A model generated the notes under the pieces. The model did no database searches, was not told the origin of the DNA, and saw only the letters and a program-made list of their open reading frames with translations. From NCBI RefSeq assembly GCF_024594815.1, contig NZ_JANJOU010000004.1, positions 124,001 through 188,000 of the forward strand: a stretch of DNA of 64,000 nt. The letters are read 5' to 3'. Source of the DNA: Roseomonas populi. GTDB lineage: Bacteria > Pseudomonadota > Alphaproteobacteria > Acetobacterales > Acetobacteraceae. The first letter of the stretch is position 1; each line of letters opens with the position of its first letter. This document shows positions 7,749 through 15,547 of the stretch, piece after piece. The position numbers and the translations under genes are program-made.

Positions 7749-9041
7749 ATGGACCAGCATCCGCATGATGCCGCGCCGCTGCCCGGGGGCGCGCCGCTCG
7801 CCAGCTTCCCGCGCGAGGACGGGTCCCGTGTGCCCTACAAGGTGTTCAGCAGCGCCGAGATCTACGCGCTGGAGCAAGAGCGGATCTATCGCGGCCCGAC
7901 CTGGAACTTCCTGGGGCTGGAGGCCGAGATCCCGAAGCCCGGCGACTACAAGAGCACCTATATCGGCGACACGCCGGTGGTGATGACGCGGGCGGAGGAC
8001 GGGACGCTGGCGGCCTGGGTGAACCGCTGCGCGCACCGGGGCGCGGTGGTGTGCCGCCTGCCGCGCGGCAACGCGCTGTCGCATTCCTGCGTGTACCACC
8101 AGTGGAGCTTCGGCACGAAGGGCAACCTGCAGGGCGTGCCCTTCCGGCGCGGCCAGAAGGACGCGACGGGGATGCCGAAGGATTTCGACCCGAAGCGCCA
8201 CAACCTGCGCCAGCTTCGGGTGGAGAGCTATCGCGGCCTGGTCTTCGCCACCTTCTCCGACACGGTGGAGCCGCTGGAGGAGTATATCGGGCCGGAGATG
8301 CGGCCCTATGTGGACCGGGCGTTCCACAAGCCCGTGGTGTACATGGGCTGCACGCGGCAGTTCTCCGATAGCAACTGGAAGCTCTACATCGAGAACGTGA
8401 AGGACCCCTATCACGCCAGCCTGCTGCACCTGTTCCACACCACCTTCAACATCTTCCGCGTGGGCATGAGGGCGCGCGTGATCCCCGACGAGAAAGCGGG
8501 GATGCACAGCGTGATCTTCGTGATGAAGAACGAGGAGGAGAACTCTGCCGACTACAAGTCGCAGGGCATCCGCTCCTACGATGAGGGGTTCCGGCTGGAG
8601 GATGACAGCATCCTCGCGCTGGAGAAGGAGTACGAGGAGGTGGCGACAAACCAGATCCAGCCCATCTTCCCGCAGCTTGTGATCCAGCAGATCCACAACA
8701 CGCTGGTCTGCCGGCAGATCCTGCCGAAGGGGCCCGACCATTTCGAGCTCGTCTTCCACTTCTTCGGCTACGAGGACGACACGCCTGACATGCGGAAGCT
8801 GCGGATCAAGCAGGCGAACCTGGTGGGGCCGGCGGGCTACATCTCCATGGAGGACACGGAGGCGACGGAGCTGGTGCAGCGCGGCACCGCCCGCGACCCG
8901 GAGGCGACCTCCGTGATCGACATGTCGCGGGACGCGCCGGAGCGGCGGGACACGCTGATTTCCGAGCAGCTGATCCGCGAGTTCTGGAAGGGGTACCGGA
9001 AGCTGATGGGCTTCGACGTGGCGGCCAGGATCGCGGAATGA
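7749..9041 (+). CDS. Aromatic-ring-hydroxylating Rieske oxygenase, alpha subunit (anthranilate/salicylate type)
   Basis: The 430-aa subunit contains the Rieske 2Fe-2S motif CAHRG...CVYHQWSFG (residues about 98-122) and the mononuclear iron site with His pair in DPYHASLLHLFH (about 219-230). The stretch GMPKDFDPKRHNLRQLRVES followed by YRGLVFATFSD resembles anthranilate 1,2-dioxygenase and salicylate 5-hydroxylase large subunits. Such enzymes insert oxygen into an aromatic acid using electrons passed from a ferredoxin. The next two genes supply the beta subunit and ferredoxin. No reductase gene is nearby, so it must be recruited from elsewhere. The true substrate is unresolved; the downstream arylformamidase-like gene favours anthranilate. 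Confidence 0.88.
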   Translation: MDQHPHDAAPLPGGAPLASFPREDGSRVPYKVFSSAEIYALEQERIYRGPTWNFLGLEAEIPKPGDYKSTYIGDTPVVMTRAEDGTLAAWVNRCAHRGAVVCRLPRGNALSHSCVYHQWSFGTKGNLQGVPFRRGQKDATGMPKDFDPKRHNLRQLRVESYRGLVFATFSDTVEPLEEYIGPEMRPYVDRAFHKPVVYMGCTRQFSDSNWKLYIENVKDPYHASLLHLFHTTFNIFRVGMRARVIPDEKAGMHSVIFVMKNEEENSADYKSQGIRSYDEGFRLEDDSILALEKEYEEVATNQIQPIFPQLVIQQIHNTLVCRQILPKGPDHFELVFHFFGYEDDTPDMRKLRIKQANLVGPAGYISMEDTEATELVQRGTARDPEATSVIDMSRDAPERRDTLISEQLIREFWKGYRKLMGFDVAARIAE

Positions 9042-9511
9042 GAGAGGACCTGATGCTGCGCCTGGAGTTGATGGACCTCCAGGACCGCTACGTGGCGGCG
9101 ATCGACAATGACCGCATCGAGGAGTGGCCGGGCTTCTTCACGGAGGACTGCCTCTACGAGATCGTCTCCCGCGAGAACGAGGAGGCGGGGCTGCCGGCGC
9201 CGCTGATCCATTGCGACAGCGCGGGGATGCTGCGGGACCGCGTGCTGTCCCTTCGGCACGCCAACATCTATGAGAAGCCGGCCTACCGGCACATGCTCTC
9301 CGGCATGGAGTGGCGGGAGGAGGGGGAAGGGTACGCTGTCTCCACCGGGTACGTCGTGGTGAACACCTCCATCGAGGGGGAGAGCACGATCTACCAGGCC
9401 GGGCGCTACCTGGACCGCGTGGTGCGGACGGAGCAGGGGCTGCGCTTCCGCGAGAAGCGCTGCATCTACGACACGCTGCGGGTGCAGACGCTGCTTGCCT
9501 TTCCGATCTGA
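9038..9511 (+). CDS. Aromatic-ring-hydroxylating dioxygenase, beta subunit
   Basis: The 157-aa protein has the SnoaL/NTF2-like cone fold pattern of dioxygenase small subunits. It opens with MDLQDRYVAAIDNDRIEEWP and FFTEDCLYEI and has RHMLSGMEW and later strands ending in REKRCIYDTLRVQTLL. Its ATG overlaps the alpha-subunit stop by four bases (ATGA), so synthesis is probably coupled. Small subunits play a structural role in the alpha3beta3 hexamer. The length is typical. Confidence 0.88.
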   Translation: MREDLMLRLELMDLQDRYVAAIDNDRIEEWPGFFTEDCLYEIVSRENEEAGLPAPLIHCDSAGMLRDRVLSLRHANIYEKPAYRHMLSGMEWREEGEGYAVSTGYVVVNTSIEGESTIYQAGRYLDRVVRTEQGLRFREKRCIYDTLRVQTLLAFPI

Positions 9512-9531
9512 AGCCTGTTCGAGGACGAACC

Positions 9532-9840
9532 ATGGGTGAATGGCACGACGCGGCCGCCGCGGATGCGGTGGTGGAGGACGAGGTGCTGGGCTGCGTGGTG
9601 GCGGGGAAGCCGGTGGCGCTGTTCCGGGTGGAGGGGGAGGTCCATGCCCTCTACGACCAGTGCTCCCACGGCTACGCGAAGCTGTCGGACGGCTTCGTCG
9701 AGGATGGCTGCGTGGAGTGCCCGCTGCACCAGGGGCTGGTCGACATCCTCACGGGCGAGCCCCGTTCTGCGCCCATCACGGAGGGGGTGCGGAGCTTCCC
9801 CGCGCGGGAGGTGAACGGCCGCGTGGAGGTGGAGATCTGA
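9532..9840 (+). CDS. Rieske-type ferredoxin component of the dioxygenase
   Basis: This 102-aa protein carries the two Rieske cluster half-motifs, CSHGYAKLSDG and CPLHQGLVDI, about 18 residues apart. That is the spacing of dioxygenase ferredoxins such as AndAb. It delivers electrons to the alpha subunit. It begins 20 bases after the beta-subunit stop, behind a GAGGA ribosome site, and ends in a one-base overlap with the following hydrolase gene (TGATG). Cytoplasmic, no leader. Confidence 0.88.
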   Translation: MGEWHDAAAADAVVEDEVLGCVVAGKPVALFRVEGEVHALYDQCSHGYAKLSDGFVEDGCVECPLHQGLVDILTGEPRSAPITEGVRSFPAREVNGRVEVEI

Positions 9841-10640
9841 TGGACCTGACCTGGCAGTACATGACGGGCCAGGCGCGCCCCGGCCACGCCGCGCTGATCG
9901 CTGAGTTCGAGCAGGAGGGAGGGGCGGGCGTGGCCACGCTGCGCCCGGCGACGGACATTCCCTATGGCCCGCACGGGCGGGAGCGATTCGACTTCTACGC
10001 CGCGCCGGGCGCGTGGCGGGGCACGCTGGCCTATTTCCACGCGGGCTACTGGCAATCCCGCGACAAGGCGCAGTTCCGCTTCCTGGCGCCTCTCCTCGTC
10101 GCGCGCGGGTTGGACGTGGCGATGGTGAACTACCCGCTCTGCCCGGACGTGACCCTGCCCGCGCTGCTGGATTCTACCCGGCGCGCCGTGGGGGCGGTGC
10201 TGGCGCATGCAGCCTCCCTCGGGCGCGGCGGGGCGGCGCTGGTGGCGGCGGGGCATTCCGCGGGCGGGCAGATCGTGGCGGAGCTGGCGCTGTCGGACTG
10301 GAGCGGGGCATCCCCCATCGCGGCGATCGCCGGGCTGAGCGGGGTGTACGAGCTGGAGCCGCTGACCGCCACGCCGTTGAACGAGAAGCTGCGGCTGGAC
10401 GTGGAGACGGCGCGGGCTCTTTCCCCCGTGCTGCGGGCCCGGGGCGGGTTGCCGCCGGCCTTCTTCGCCGTAGGCGGGGAGGAGACGCCGGCCTTCCTGG
10501 CGCAGAGCGCGCGGATGGCGCGGGCCTGGGCGGACGCGGGGAACGTGGCGGGGGAGTATGTCTCCCCGGGCGCAGACCACTTCAGCCTGCTGCGCGACCC
10601 CGTGGTGGTAGAGCGGATCGCAGCCCTTCCGCTATCCTGA
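9840..10640 (+). CDS. Alpha/beta hydrolase, arylformamidase (kynurenine formamidase)-like
   Basis: The 266-aa protein has an oxyanion motif HAGYWQSRDKAQF where arylformamidases have HGGYW, followed by VAMVNYPLCPDVTL. It also has the nucleophile elbow GHSAGG (Ser at about 138) and a C-terminal GADHFSLL carrying the catalytic His. Arylformamidase cleaves N-formylkynurenine to kynurenine and formate in tryptophan catabolism. Co-transcription with an anthranilate-type dioxygenase is consistent with that pathway, although kynureninase and tryptophan dioxygenase are not in the window. A general carboxylesterase remains possible. Its ATG overlaps the ferredoxin stop. Confidence 0.8.
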   Translation: MDLTWQYMTGQARPGHAALIAEFEQEGGAGVATLRPATDIPYGPHGRERFDFYAAPGAWRGTLAYFHAGYWQSRDKAQFRFLAPLLVARGLDVAMVNYPLCPDVTLPALLDSTRRAVGAVLAHAASLGRGGAALVAAGHSAGGQIVAELALSDWSGASPIAAIAGLSGVYELEPLTATPLNEKLRLDVETARALSPVLRARGGLPPAFFAVGGEETPAFLAQSARMARAWADAGNVAGEYVSPGADHFSLLRDPVVVERIAALPLS

Positions 10641-10766
10641 GCCGGAACGACCGGCGCCGGGTCCCACCTGCCGGGGCTCACCAATCCGTGATGTGGGCTT
10701 GGCCCGCAAAGGGGCGGATTGCCGGGGGATTCGGCCCCATCGGGCGCCCGGCTTTGCTTGCTGAAC

Positions 10767-10790
10767 GGGAACCCCCCCGGTAGGGTTCCC
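10767..10790 (+). terminator. Perfect 8-bp stem hairpin upstream of the aldolase operon
   Basis: GGGAACCC (10767-10774) and GGGTTCCC (10783-10790) are exact reverse complements separated by eight bases. The hairpin lies 127 bases after the hydrolase stop and 44 bases before the aldolase start. It is either the end of the dioxygenase operon or a leader structure of the next operon. It lacks a clear T-run (next bases ACGGATTCTT). Confidence 0.4.
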
Positions 10791-10833
10791 ACGGATTCTT
10801 GGTGCACCGCACCAGATCGGGAAGGATCGCCTC

Positions 10834-12393
10834 ATGGTTCAGGTTCTGGACTGCACGTTCCGCGACGGGGGCTACTACACCTCCTGGGACTTCGATCCTC
10901 GCCTGGTCGATACCTATATGAACAGCATCGCCCGCCTGCCGATCGACTATGTCGAGGTAGGCTACGTGAATGATCGCCTCTCCGGCTACTACGGCGAGTA
11001 CTTTTTCCTGACGGCGGACAAGCTGACGGCGCTGAAGGCCCGGCTTCGGCCGGACCAGAAGCTGCTGGTGATGATCGACGCGAAGGCGGTGGAGCCGGAG
11101 CGAGTGCCGGCGCTGTTCGGCCCGCTGGCTGACATCCTGGACATGGTGCGGATCGCCTGCGCCCCGGCCCACCTGCCGCACGGCCTGTCCTTGGCGCGGG
11201 AGCTGAAGAAGCTCGGCCTGCAGGTGGGCTTCAACGTGATGTACCTGTCCACCTTCAAGGACAACCTGGACCACATCCGCCTGGCGATCGAGAGCCCGGA
11301 CGCCTACGACGCCCTCTCCCTCGTGGATTCCTACGGCGGCGTGACGCCGAACGACGTGTCGCGGCTGTTCAAGGAGCTGCGGGCGCGGATGCCGGACTTC
11401 ACCATCGGCTTCCACGGGCACGACAACATGTGCCTCGCCTTCGCCAACACCCTGGCCGCGATCGAGGCCGGGGCGGACGTGGTGGACGGCACCTTCACCG
11501 GCATGGGCCGCGGCGCGGGCAATGCCAAGACCGAGACGATCCTCATCCATCTGGCGCGGGAGGGGCTGAACGCCCAGCTGGACCACCAGGCGCTCTCCAC
11601 CGTGGTCGCGCCCTTCGAGGCGATGCAGCGCGAGCAGGGCTGGGGCACGAACCTGCCCTACATGATCTCCGGCGCGAACAACCTGCCGCAGAAGGACGTG
11701 ATGGATTGGTTGGCGAAGAACCGCTACTCCGTCATGTCCATCGTCCAGGCCCTGCAGCGCCAGGGCGGGCAGGAGGTGGACAAGTCCGTCTTCCCGGACG
11801 TCTCCACCCTCGGCCTGACCTCCGGCGACGTGCTGCTGATCGGCGGCGGCCCCTCCGTGAAGCGCCATGTGGAGGCCATCTCGCGGCTGGTGGCGCAGCA
11901 CGATCCGGTGGTGGTCTTCTCCTCCGCCCGGCACCTGGACCTGGCGGCGCGGATCGGCGGGCGCCAACTCCTCTGCCTGCCCGGGCATGACGCCTTCCGC
12001 GCGCCGCCCGAGGCGCTGGAGCGCGTGGCGGCCGTGGTCATCCCCGCCCCGCCCCGCGTGCCGGGCTGCCTGCCGGAGGGGCTGAACCTCCACGTGGTGC
12101 AGGCCCAGTCCTACGAGACGGATGAGGGGCATCTCGGCCCGGTTTCCGACAACTCGCCGCTGGCGCTGGCGCTGGGGACCGCGCTCGCGCTCGGGGCGAA
12201 GCGCTGCTTCCTCGTGGGCTTCGACGGCTACGACATGGCCTCCGCGGCCGAGCAGGAGCTCTCCCGCGAGGTTCAGGCCGTGCTCGACTCCTTCGCGGCT
12301 CATCCGTCCGGGGTGGCGCTCTCCAGCCTTACCCCCACGCGCTACCGCGTGAAGCAGGGGTCGATCCACGGGCTGATCGCGGAAGTCGCCTGA
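10834..12393 (+). CDS. Pyruvate-type aldolase (HMGL/DmpG-like) fused to a DUF115-like domain
   Basis: The 519-aa protein has two parts. Residues about 1-290 form an HMG-CoA-lyase/4-hydroxy-2-oxovalerate-aldolase-type TIM barrel: LDCTFRDGGYY (the RDG motif), VEVGYV, SLVDSYGG and the metal-binding GFHGHDN. Residues about 325-519 resemble DUF115 proteins (MptE/Maf type): LLIGGGPSVKRHVEAI, and NSPLALALGTALALGAKRCF leading into LVGFDGYD. DmpG-type enzymes reversibly join pyruvate to an aldehyde. Followed by a HAD phosphatase and a CMP-sugar synthetase-like gene, it may build a keto-acid sugar (inference). Start is supported by AAGGA eight bases upstream. Confidence 0.82.
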   Translation: MVQVLDCTFRDGGYYTSWDFDPRLVDTYMNSIARLPIDYVEVGYVNDRLSGYYGEYFFLTADKLTALKARLRPDQKLLVMIDAKAVEPERVPALFGPLADILDMVRIACAPAHLPHGLSLARELKKLGLQVGFNVMYLSTFKDNLDHIRLAIESPDAYDALSLVDSYGGVTPNDVSRLFKELRARMPDFTIGFHGHDNMCLAFANTLAAIEAGADVVDGTFTGMGRGAGNAKTETILIHLAREGLNAQLDHQALSTVVAPFEAMQREQGWGTNLPYMISGANNLPQKDVMDWLAKNRYSVMSIVQALQRQGGQEVDKSVFPDVSTLGLTSGDVLLIGGGPSVKRHVEAISRLVAQHDPVVVFSSARHLDLAARIGGRQLLCLPGHDAFRAPPEALERVAAVVIPAPPRVPGCLPEGLNLHVVQAQSYETDEGHLGPVSDNSPLALALGTALALGAKRCFLVGFDGYDMASAAEQELSREVQAVLDSFAAHPSGVALSSLTPTRYRVKQGSIHGLIAEVA

Positions 12394-12421
12394 CGCCCGA
12401 GAGAGCCCCCAGGGAATTCCA

Positions 12422-13108
12422 ATGGCCGTGACGCAACCCGCCGCAGTCGTCTTCGACTGCGACGGCGTCCTCCTTGTCTCCAACACGCTGAAGGCGGCGG
12501 TGTTCCGTGAGGCCTTGGCCGAGCACGGCTTCCACCCCGAGGACATCGCCCGCTTTTCCCGCTACCAGGTCGCGAATTTCGGCACCTCCCGCTACCGGCT
12601 CTTCGAGAACTTCCTGGGGTGGGAGGACCTGAAGATCCGGCCGGAGGCGGCCGATAAGGACGTGCTGGTCGGGTCCTATGCGCGCCTGCTGCGCGGGCGC
12701 TACGCGCGCTGCGCCTCCACCCCCGGCATGCGCGGCGTGCTGGACGGGCTGGCGGCGCGGGGCATCCCCCTTTTCGTCGTCTCCGGCTCGGACGGGGCTG
12801 AGCTGCGGGAGGTCTTCGCGGAGCGCGGGCTGGCCGGGCTGTTCCGCTCCATCCACGGCTCGCCCGCCACGAAGACGGAGAACCTGCACCTCGTCGCGGG
12901 GGAGCTGGGGCGGGACCTTCCGCTGGGCGACGTGTGGTTCATCGGCGACGCGGAGGCGGACCTGAAGGCCGCGGATGCCGTGGGCGCCTGCTTTGCCTAT
13001 GCCGACCACTATTCTACCGCCAAGCCGCGGATGCGGGCCCTGGCGGCGGAGCGCGGCTTCCCTATGATCCGCGACCTGCGCGGCCTTCCCGCGCTTCTCG
13101 ACGCCTGA
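12422..13108 (+). CDS. HAD-superfamily phosphatase (beta-phosphoglucomutase/Gph-like)
   Basis: This 228-aa enzyme has all four HAD motifs: FDCDGVLL (nucleophile Asp and acid/base Asp, about residues 11-16), VVSGSDG (motif II), the Lys in SPATKTENL, and FIGDAEADLKAA (motif IV). A helical cap lies between motifs I and II. In nonulosonic and Kdo pathways a HAD phosphatase removes the phosphate from the newly made keto-acid sugar before CMP activation. The position between an aldolase and a cytidylyltransferase suggests the same step here. The substrate is not shown by sequence. Confidence 0.85.
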   Translation: MAVTQPAAVVFDCDGVLLVSNTLKAAVFREALAEHGFHPEDIARFSRYQVANFGTSRYRLFENFLGWEDLKIRPEAADKDVLVGSYARLLRGRYARCASTPGMRGVLDGLAARGIPLFVVSGSDGAELREVFAERGLAGLFRSIHGSPATKTENLHLVAGELGRDLPLGDVWFIGDAEADLKAADAVGACFAYADHYSTAKPRMRALAAERGFPMIRDLRGLPALLDA

Positions 13109-13119
13109 CAAGGAGCCCG

Positions 13120-13818
13120 ATGCCCGTCACCGCCTTCCTTCCCTGCCGGGCCGGCAGCCAGCGCGTGCCCCACAAGAACACGCGCCCCTTCGCCGACCGG
13201 CAGGACGGGCTGCTGGGCATCAAGCTGGAGCAGCTGCTGGCCTGCGCGGCGATCGAGTCCGTCGTGCTCTCCACCAATGACCCGGAGGTGGAGGCGATCG
13301 CGGCTCCCTTCGTGGCCCGCGCTGGCGGCAAGCTGCGGATGGACCGGCGGCCGGACCATCTCTGCTCCTCCTCCACCAGCACGGACGAGGTGATCGCCTA
13401 CCTCCCCTCCATCATCCCGGAGGGGGACGTGCTCTGGACCCATGTGACGAGCCCTTTCTTCGGCGCGGCGGACTACGCGGCCGCCATCGGCGCCTATCGC
13501 GGCGCGCGGGGGGCGGGGACGCATGACAGCCTGATGGGCGTGACGGAGCTGCGGACCTTCATTTGGGACGCCAAGGGCGCGGTGAACTACGACCGCGCGG
13601 TGGAGAAATGGCCGCGCACCCAGACGCTGACACCACTTTATGAGGTGAACAGCGCCATCTTCATCGCGGACGCCGAGACCTACCGCGCCCGCGGGGACCG
13701 GATCGGTGCGGCGCCGCTGCTGCACGCGATCCCCAAGGACAAAACGGTGGACGTGGATTGGGAGGAGGATTTCGTCATCGCCGCCGAGCTGTGGCGGCTG
13801 CGGGGCGGAGAGGGATAA
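13120..13818 (+). CDS. Acylneuraminate/Kdo-type cytidylyltransferase
   Basis: The 232-aa protein starts MPVTAFLPCRAGSQRVPHKN, the glycine/arginine CTP-binding loop of CMP-sialic acid and CMP-Kdo synthetases. STNDPEVEAI, RPDHLCSSSTSTDEV and LYEVNSAIFI also match that fold. Family members transfer CMP from CTP to the anomeric oxygen of a 2-keto acid sugar. AGGAG lies four bases before the ATG. It is preceded by a phosphatase and followed four bases later by a sulfotransferase-like gene, all one operon. No NeuB-type synthase is present; the aldolase fusion may replace it. Confidence 0.85.
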   Translation: MPVTAFLPCRAGSQRVPHKNTRPFADRQDGLLGIKLEQLLACAAIESVVLSTNDPEVEAIAAPFVARAGGKLRMDRRPDHLCSSSTSTDEVIAYLPSIIPEGDVLWTHVTSPFFGAADYAAAIGAYRGARGAGTHDSLMGVTELRTFIWDAKGAVNYDRAVEKWPRTQTLTPLYEVNSAIFIADAETYRARGDRIGAAPLLHAIPKDKTVDVDWEEDFVIAAELWRLRGGEG

Positions 13819-13822
13819 GACC

Positions 13823-14569
13823 ATGGCCTATATTTTCGTGTGCACGCCCACCTCGGGCACCGCCTCCATGCTGCGCATCCTCCAGGCGATCGGGGGCAAA
13901 GCCCTAAAGCTGCGGGCCGCCAATGGCCCGGCCTCGCTGGAGCCGCGCGAGGGCGCGACCCACCTGAACGCGGCGGAGCCGAACCTCCTCTACTGGTTCC
14001 GCGGCCCGCGGCACTGGGACACGTCGCTGGACGTCTCGGCCTTCAAGGTCATCGCGCATTTCCGGGACCCGCGGGACCTAGCGTGCAACCAGTACTGGTG
14101 GGCCCTGCAGCACCCCAACACCCACGACACGCCGGAGGTTGCGGAGGCCAAGCGGCGCAAGGTGGAGGAGGAGGGGATCGACCGCTACGTGATGGGCCGC
14201 AACAACGTGGCCAGCTATAACATGCTGCGCAGCCTCTCGGACGGGGCGCTGGGCGATGCGGTCACCTGGACCTCCTACAACCAGCTCTGCTGCGCCTTCG
14301 ACTACATGACGGACAATCTCTGCCGCACCTTCGGGCGCGCGCCCTCCGAGGTGGCAGAGGTGCTGCGGATGGAGCGGCCGGAGAACCTGTTCAACAACCC
14401 GGAATGGGTGAAGGTGGGCGGCACCTGGAAGGGCTCCGACGTGATGCCCGGCCGCTACCGCCGTGACCTGAAGCCCGAGACGGCGCAGGCACTGACGGAG
14501 AAGCTGGCCTCCGATCTGGCGCTCTGTGCGCGGCGCGATGCGCCCTTCATGGCGCACCACTACCTGTAG
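13823..14569 (+). CDS. Sulfotransferase-like protein
   Basis: The 248-aa protein begins with a strand-loop CTPTSGTASMLRILQAI resembling the 5'-phosphosulfate-binding loop (TxxSGT) of PAPS-dependent sulfotransferases. A later HFRDPRDLACNQYWW corresponds to the 3'-phosphate-binding RDPRD segment. These families sulfate hydroxyls or amines on carbohydrates. It is the last gene of the CMP-sugar operon, so a surface-sugar acceptor is likely. No membrane anchor or leader is visible, so the reaction would be cytosolic. The classification is moderately sure; overall similarity to textbook members looks low. Confidence 0.68.
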   Translation: MAYIFVCTPTSGTASMLRILQAIGGKALKLRAANGPASLEPREGATHLNAAEPNLLYWFRGPRHWDTSLDVSAFKVIAHFRDPRDLACNQYWWALQHPNTHDTPEVAEAKRRKVEEEGIDRYVMGRNNVASYNMLRSLSDGALGDAVTWTSYNQLCCAFDYMTDNLCRTFGRAPSEVAEVLRMERPENLFNNPEWVKVGGTWKGSDVMPGRYRRDLKPETAQALTEKLASDLALCARRDAPFMAHHYL

Positions 14570-14812
14570 GGCGCTGGTGCGGCCTGGGCAGGGCTAAGCG
14601 TGGCGTGATCGACCGAACTGCGGCGTGTGTGACCGGCGATGCCGGCACCCTCGCCGCAGGACCTACGGCACTGGCTGGTTTGGGCGGTGGAGGCCCGGCA
14701 TTGATCCACACGGGCGCCGGCGCTGGCCTCCTTGCCCGGGCGCAGCAGGTTCAGCCGGGAATCCTTGTGTCAGATCACCCAGCTGGCCTGCCCTGACCCG
14801 TGAGGAAAAACC
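14570..14812. other. Intergenic gap between convergent operons, no gene recognised
   Basis: These 243 bases separate the convergent sulfotransferase and nucleotidyltransferase genes. They contain several GC-rich self-complementary patches, and TGAGG/CCTCA with an AAAAA loop overlaps the end of the nucleotidyltransferase gene (14801-14815). On the minus strand a TGAACCTG...CCAGCG pattern faintly recalls a TPP riboswitch, but the spacing and core are wrong. I cannot assign an RNA family. Confidence 0.3.
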
Positions 14813-15547
14813 TCAGGCGGCCCTCTCCGGCCCGTGCAGCAGCGCCTCGTACTCGGCGGGGACGCCGCAGAAGATGACCTCTTCCATGCCGACTTCCGTG
14901 TAGTGGATCCGCGCCGAGTTCTTGATCAGGTGATTGTAGAGCGGCGCCACGTAGAGTTCCGGGGCGCTGGGGGCCAGCCGCTCCTGCCGCAAAGCCTCGG
15001 TGAAGTCCTGCGCCCGGGCGAAATGGTACAGGCCCGTGCAGCACAGGTCCGAGATCCGCCGCTTCTCGGCCGTCTCAAGGGCCAGTGGCTCATCGCCCGG
15101 AGCCGGGCGCACATAGGACCAGTTGTCGCCCGTACCCCTGAAAACCTCCAGGTAACCGTCGGAGCTCGGCCACCACGCATCGCCAGGGAAGCGGAAGCCG
15201 GGGCGGAAGGTGTCGATGTTGAAGATCGTCAGGGGAACGTCCTCGGCCAGGCCGGCCTGCGCGATCCCCAGCTCAACCGTCTCCGCCTGCCCGGTGGTCG
15301 GCGCCGTCAGCATGACCACCTGCACGTCCCGGATTCCCAGAGCCTCGCACTCGCTCCGCAGGAACGCCTCGGTCTCCATCACCTCCCGTGCGATGAAGAG
15401 GAAGGGATGCGTCTCGAAATAGGCGGAGAAGCTGCTCACGGCGTGCGCGAAGACGCTGCGGCCGTGAAGAGGAAGCATGTATTTGGGCCGATCATAGCCG
15501 GCCCGGGCGAAGCGGCTGGACAGGCCGGCCATAGGGATGACGATCAT
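14813..15547 (-). CDS. Sugar-nucleotidyltransferase-like capsule biosynthesis protein
   Basis: The 244-aa protein opens MIVIPMAGLSSRFARAGYDR followed by PKYMLPL. This matches the GxG-SRF...PKxxLP nucleotide-binding signature of NTP transferases that activate small phosphorylated sugars or alcohols. FNIDTFRP corresponds to the metal-binding Asp strand. Its ATG overlaps the upstream stop by four bases (ATGA), and that upstream protein also carries a nucleotidyltransferase-like half. This suggests a coupled two-transferase system. It is likely cytoplasmic. The substrate is unknown. Confidence 0.78.
   Translation of the reverse strand: MIVIPMAGLSSRFARAGYDRPKYMLPLHGRSVFAHAVSSFSAYFETHPFLFIAREVMETEAFLRSECEALGIRDVQVVMLTAPTTGQAETVELGIAQAGLAEDVPLTIFNIDTFRPGFRFPGDAWWPSSDGYLEVFRGTGDNWSYVRPAPGDEPLALETAEKRRISDLCCTGLYHFARAQDFTEALRQERLAPSAPELYVAPLYNHLIKNSARIHYTEVGMEEVIFCGVPAEYEALLHGPERAA

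Noticed and set aside
14640-14812. Possible structured RNA (TPP-riboswitch-like TGAACCTG...CCAGCG on the minus strand, or an SRP-like fold)
   Set aside because: The CTGAGA element is absent, the spacing between TGAACCTG and CCAGCG is about seven bases too long, no thiamine gene follows, and the SRP GGAA-loop/AGCAG core is missing.
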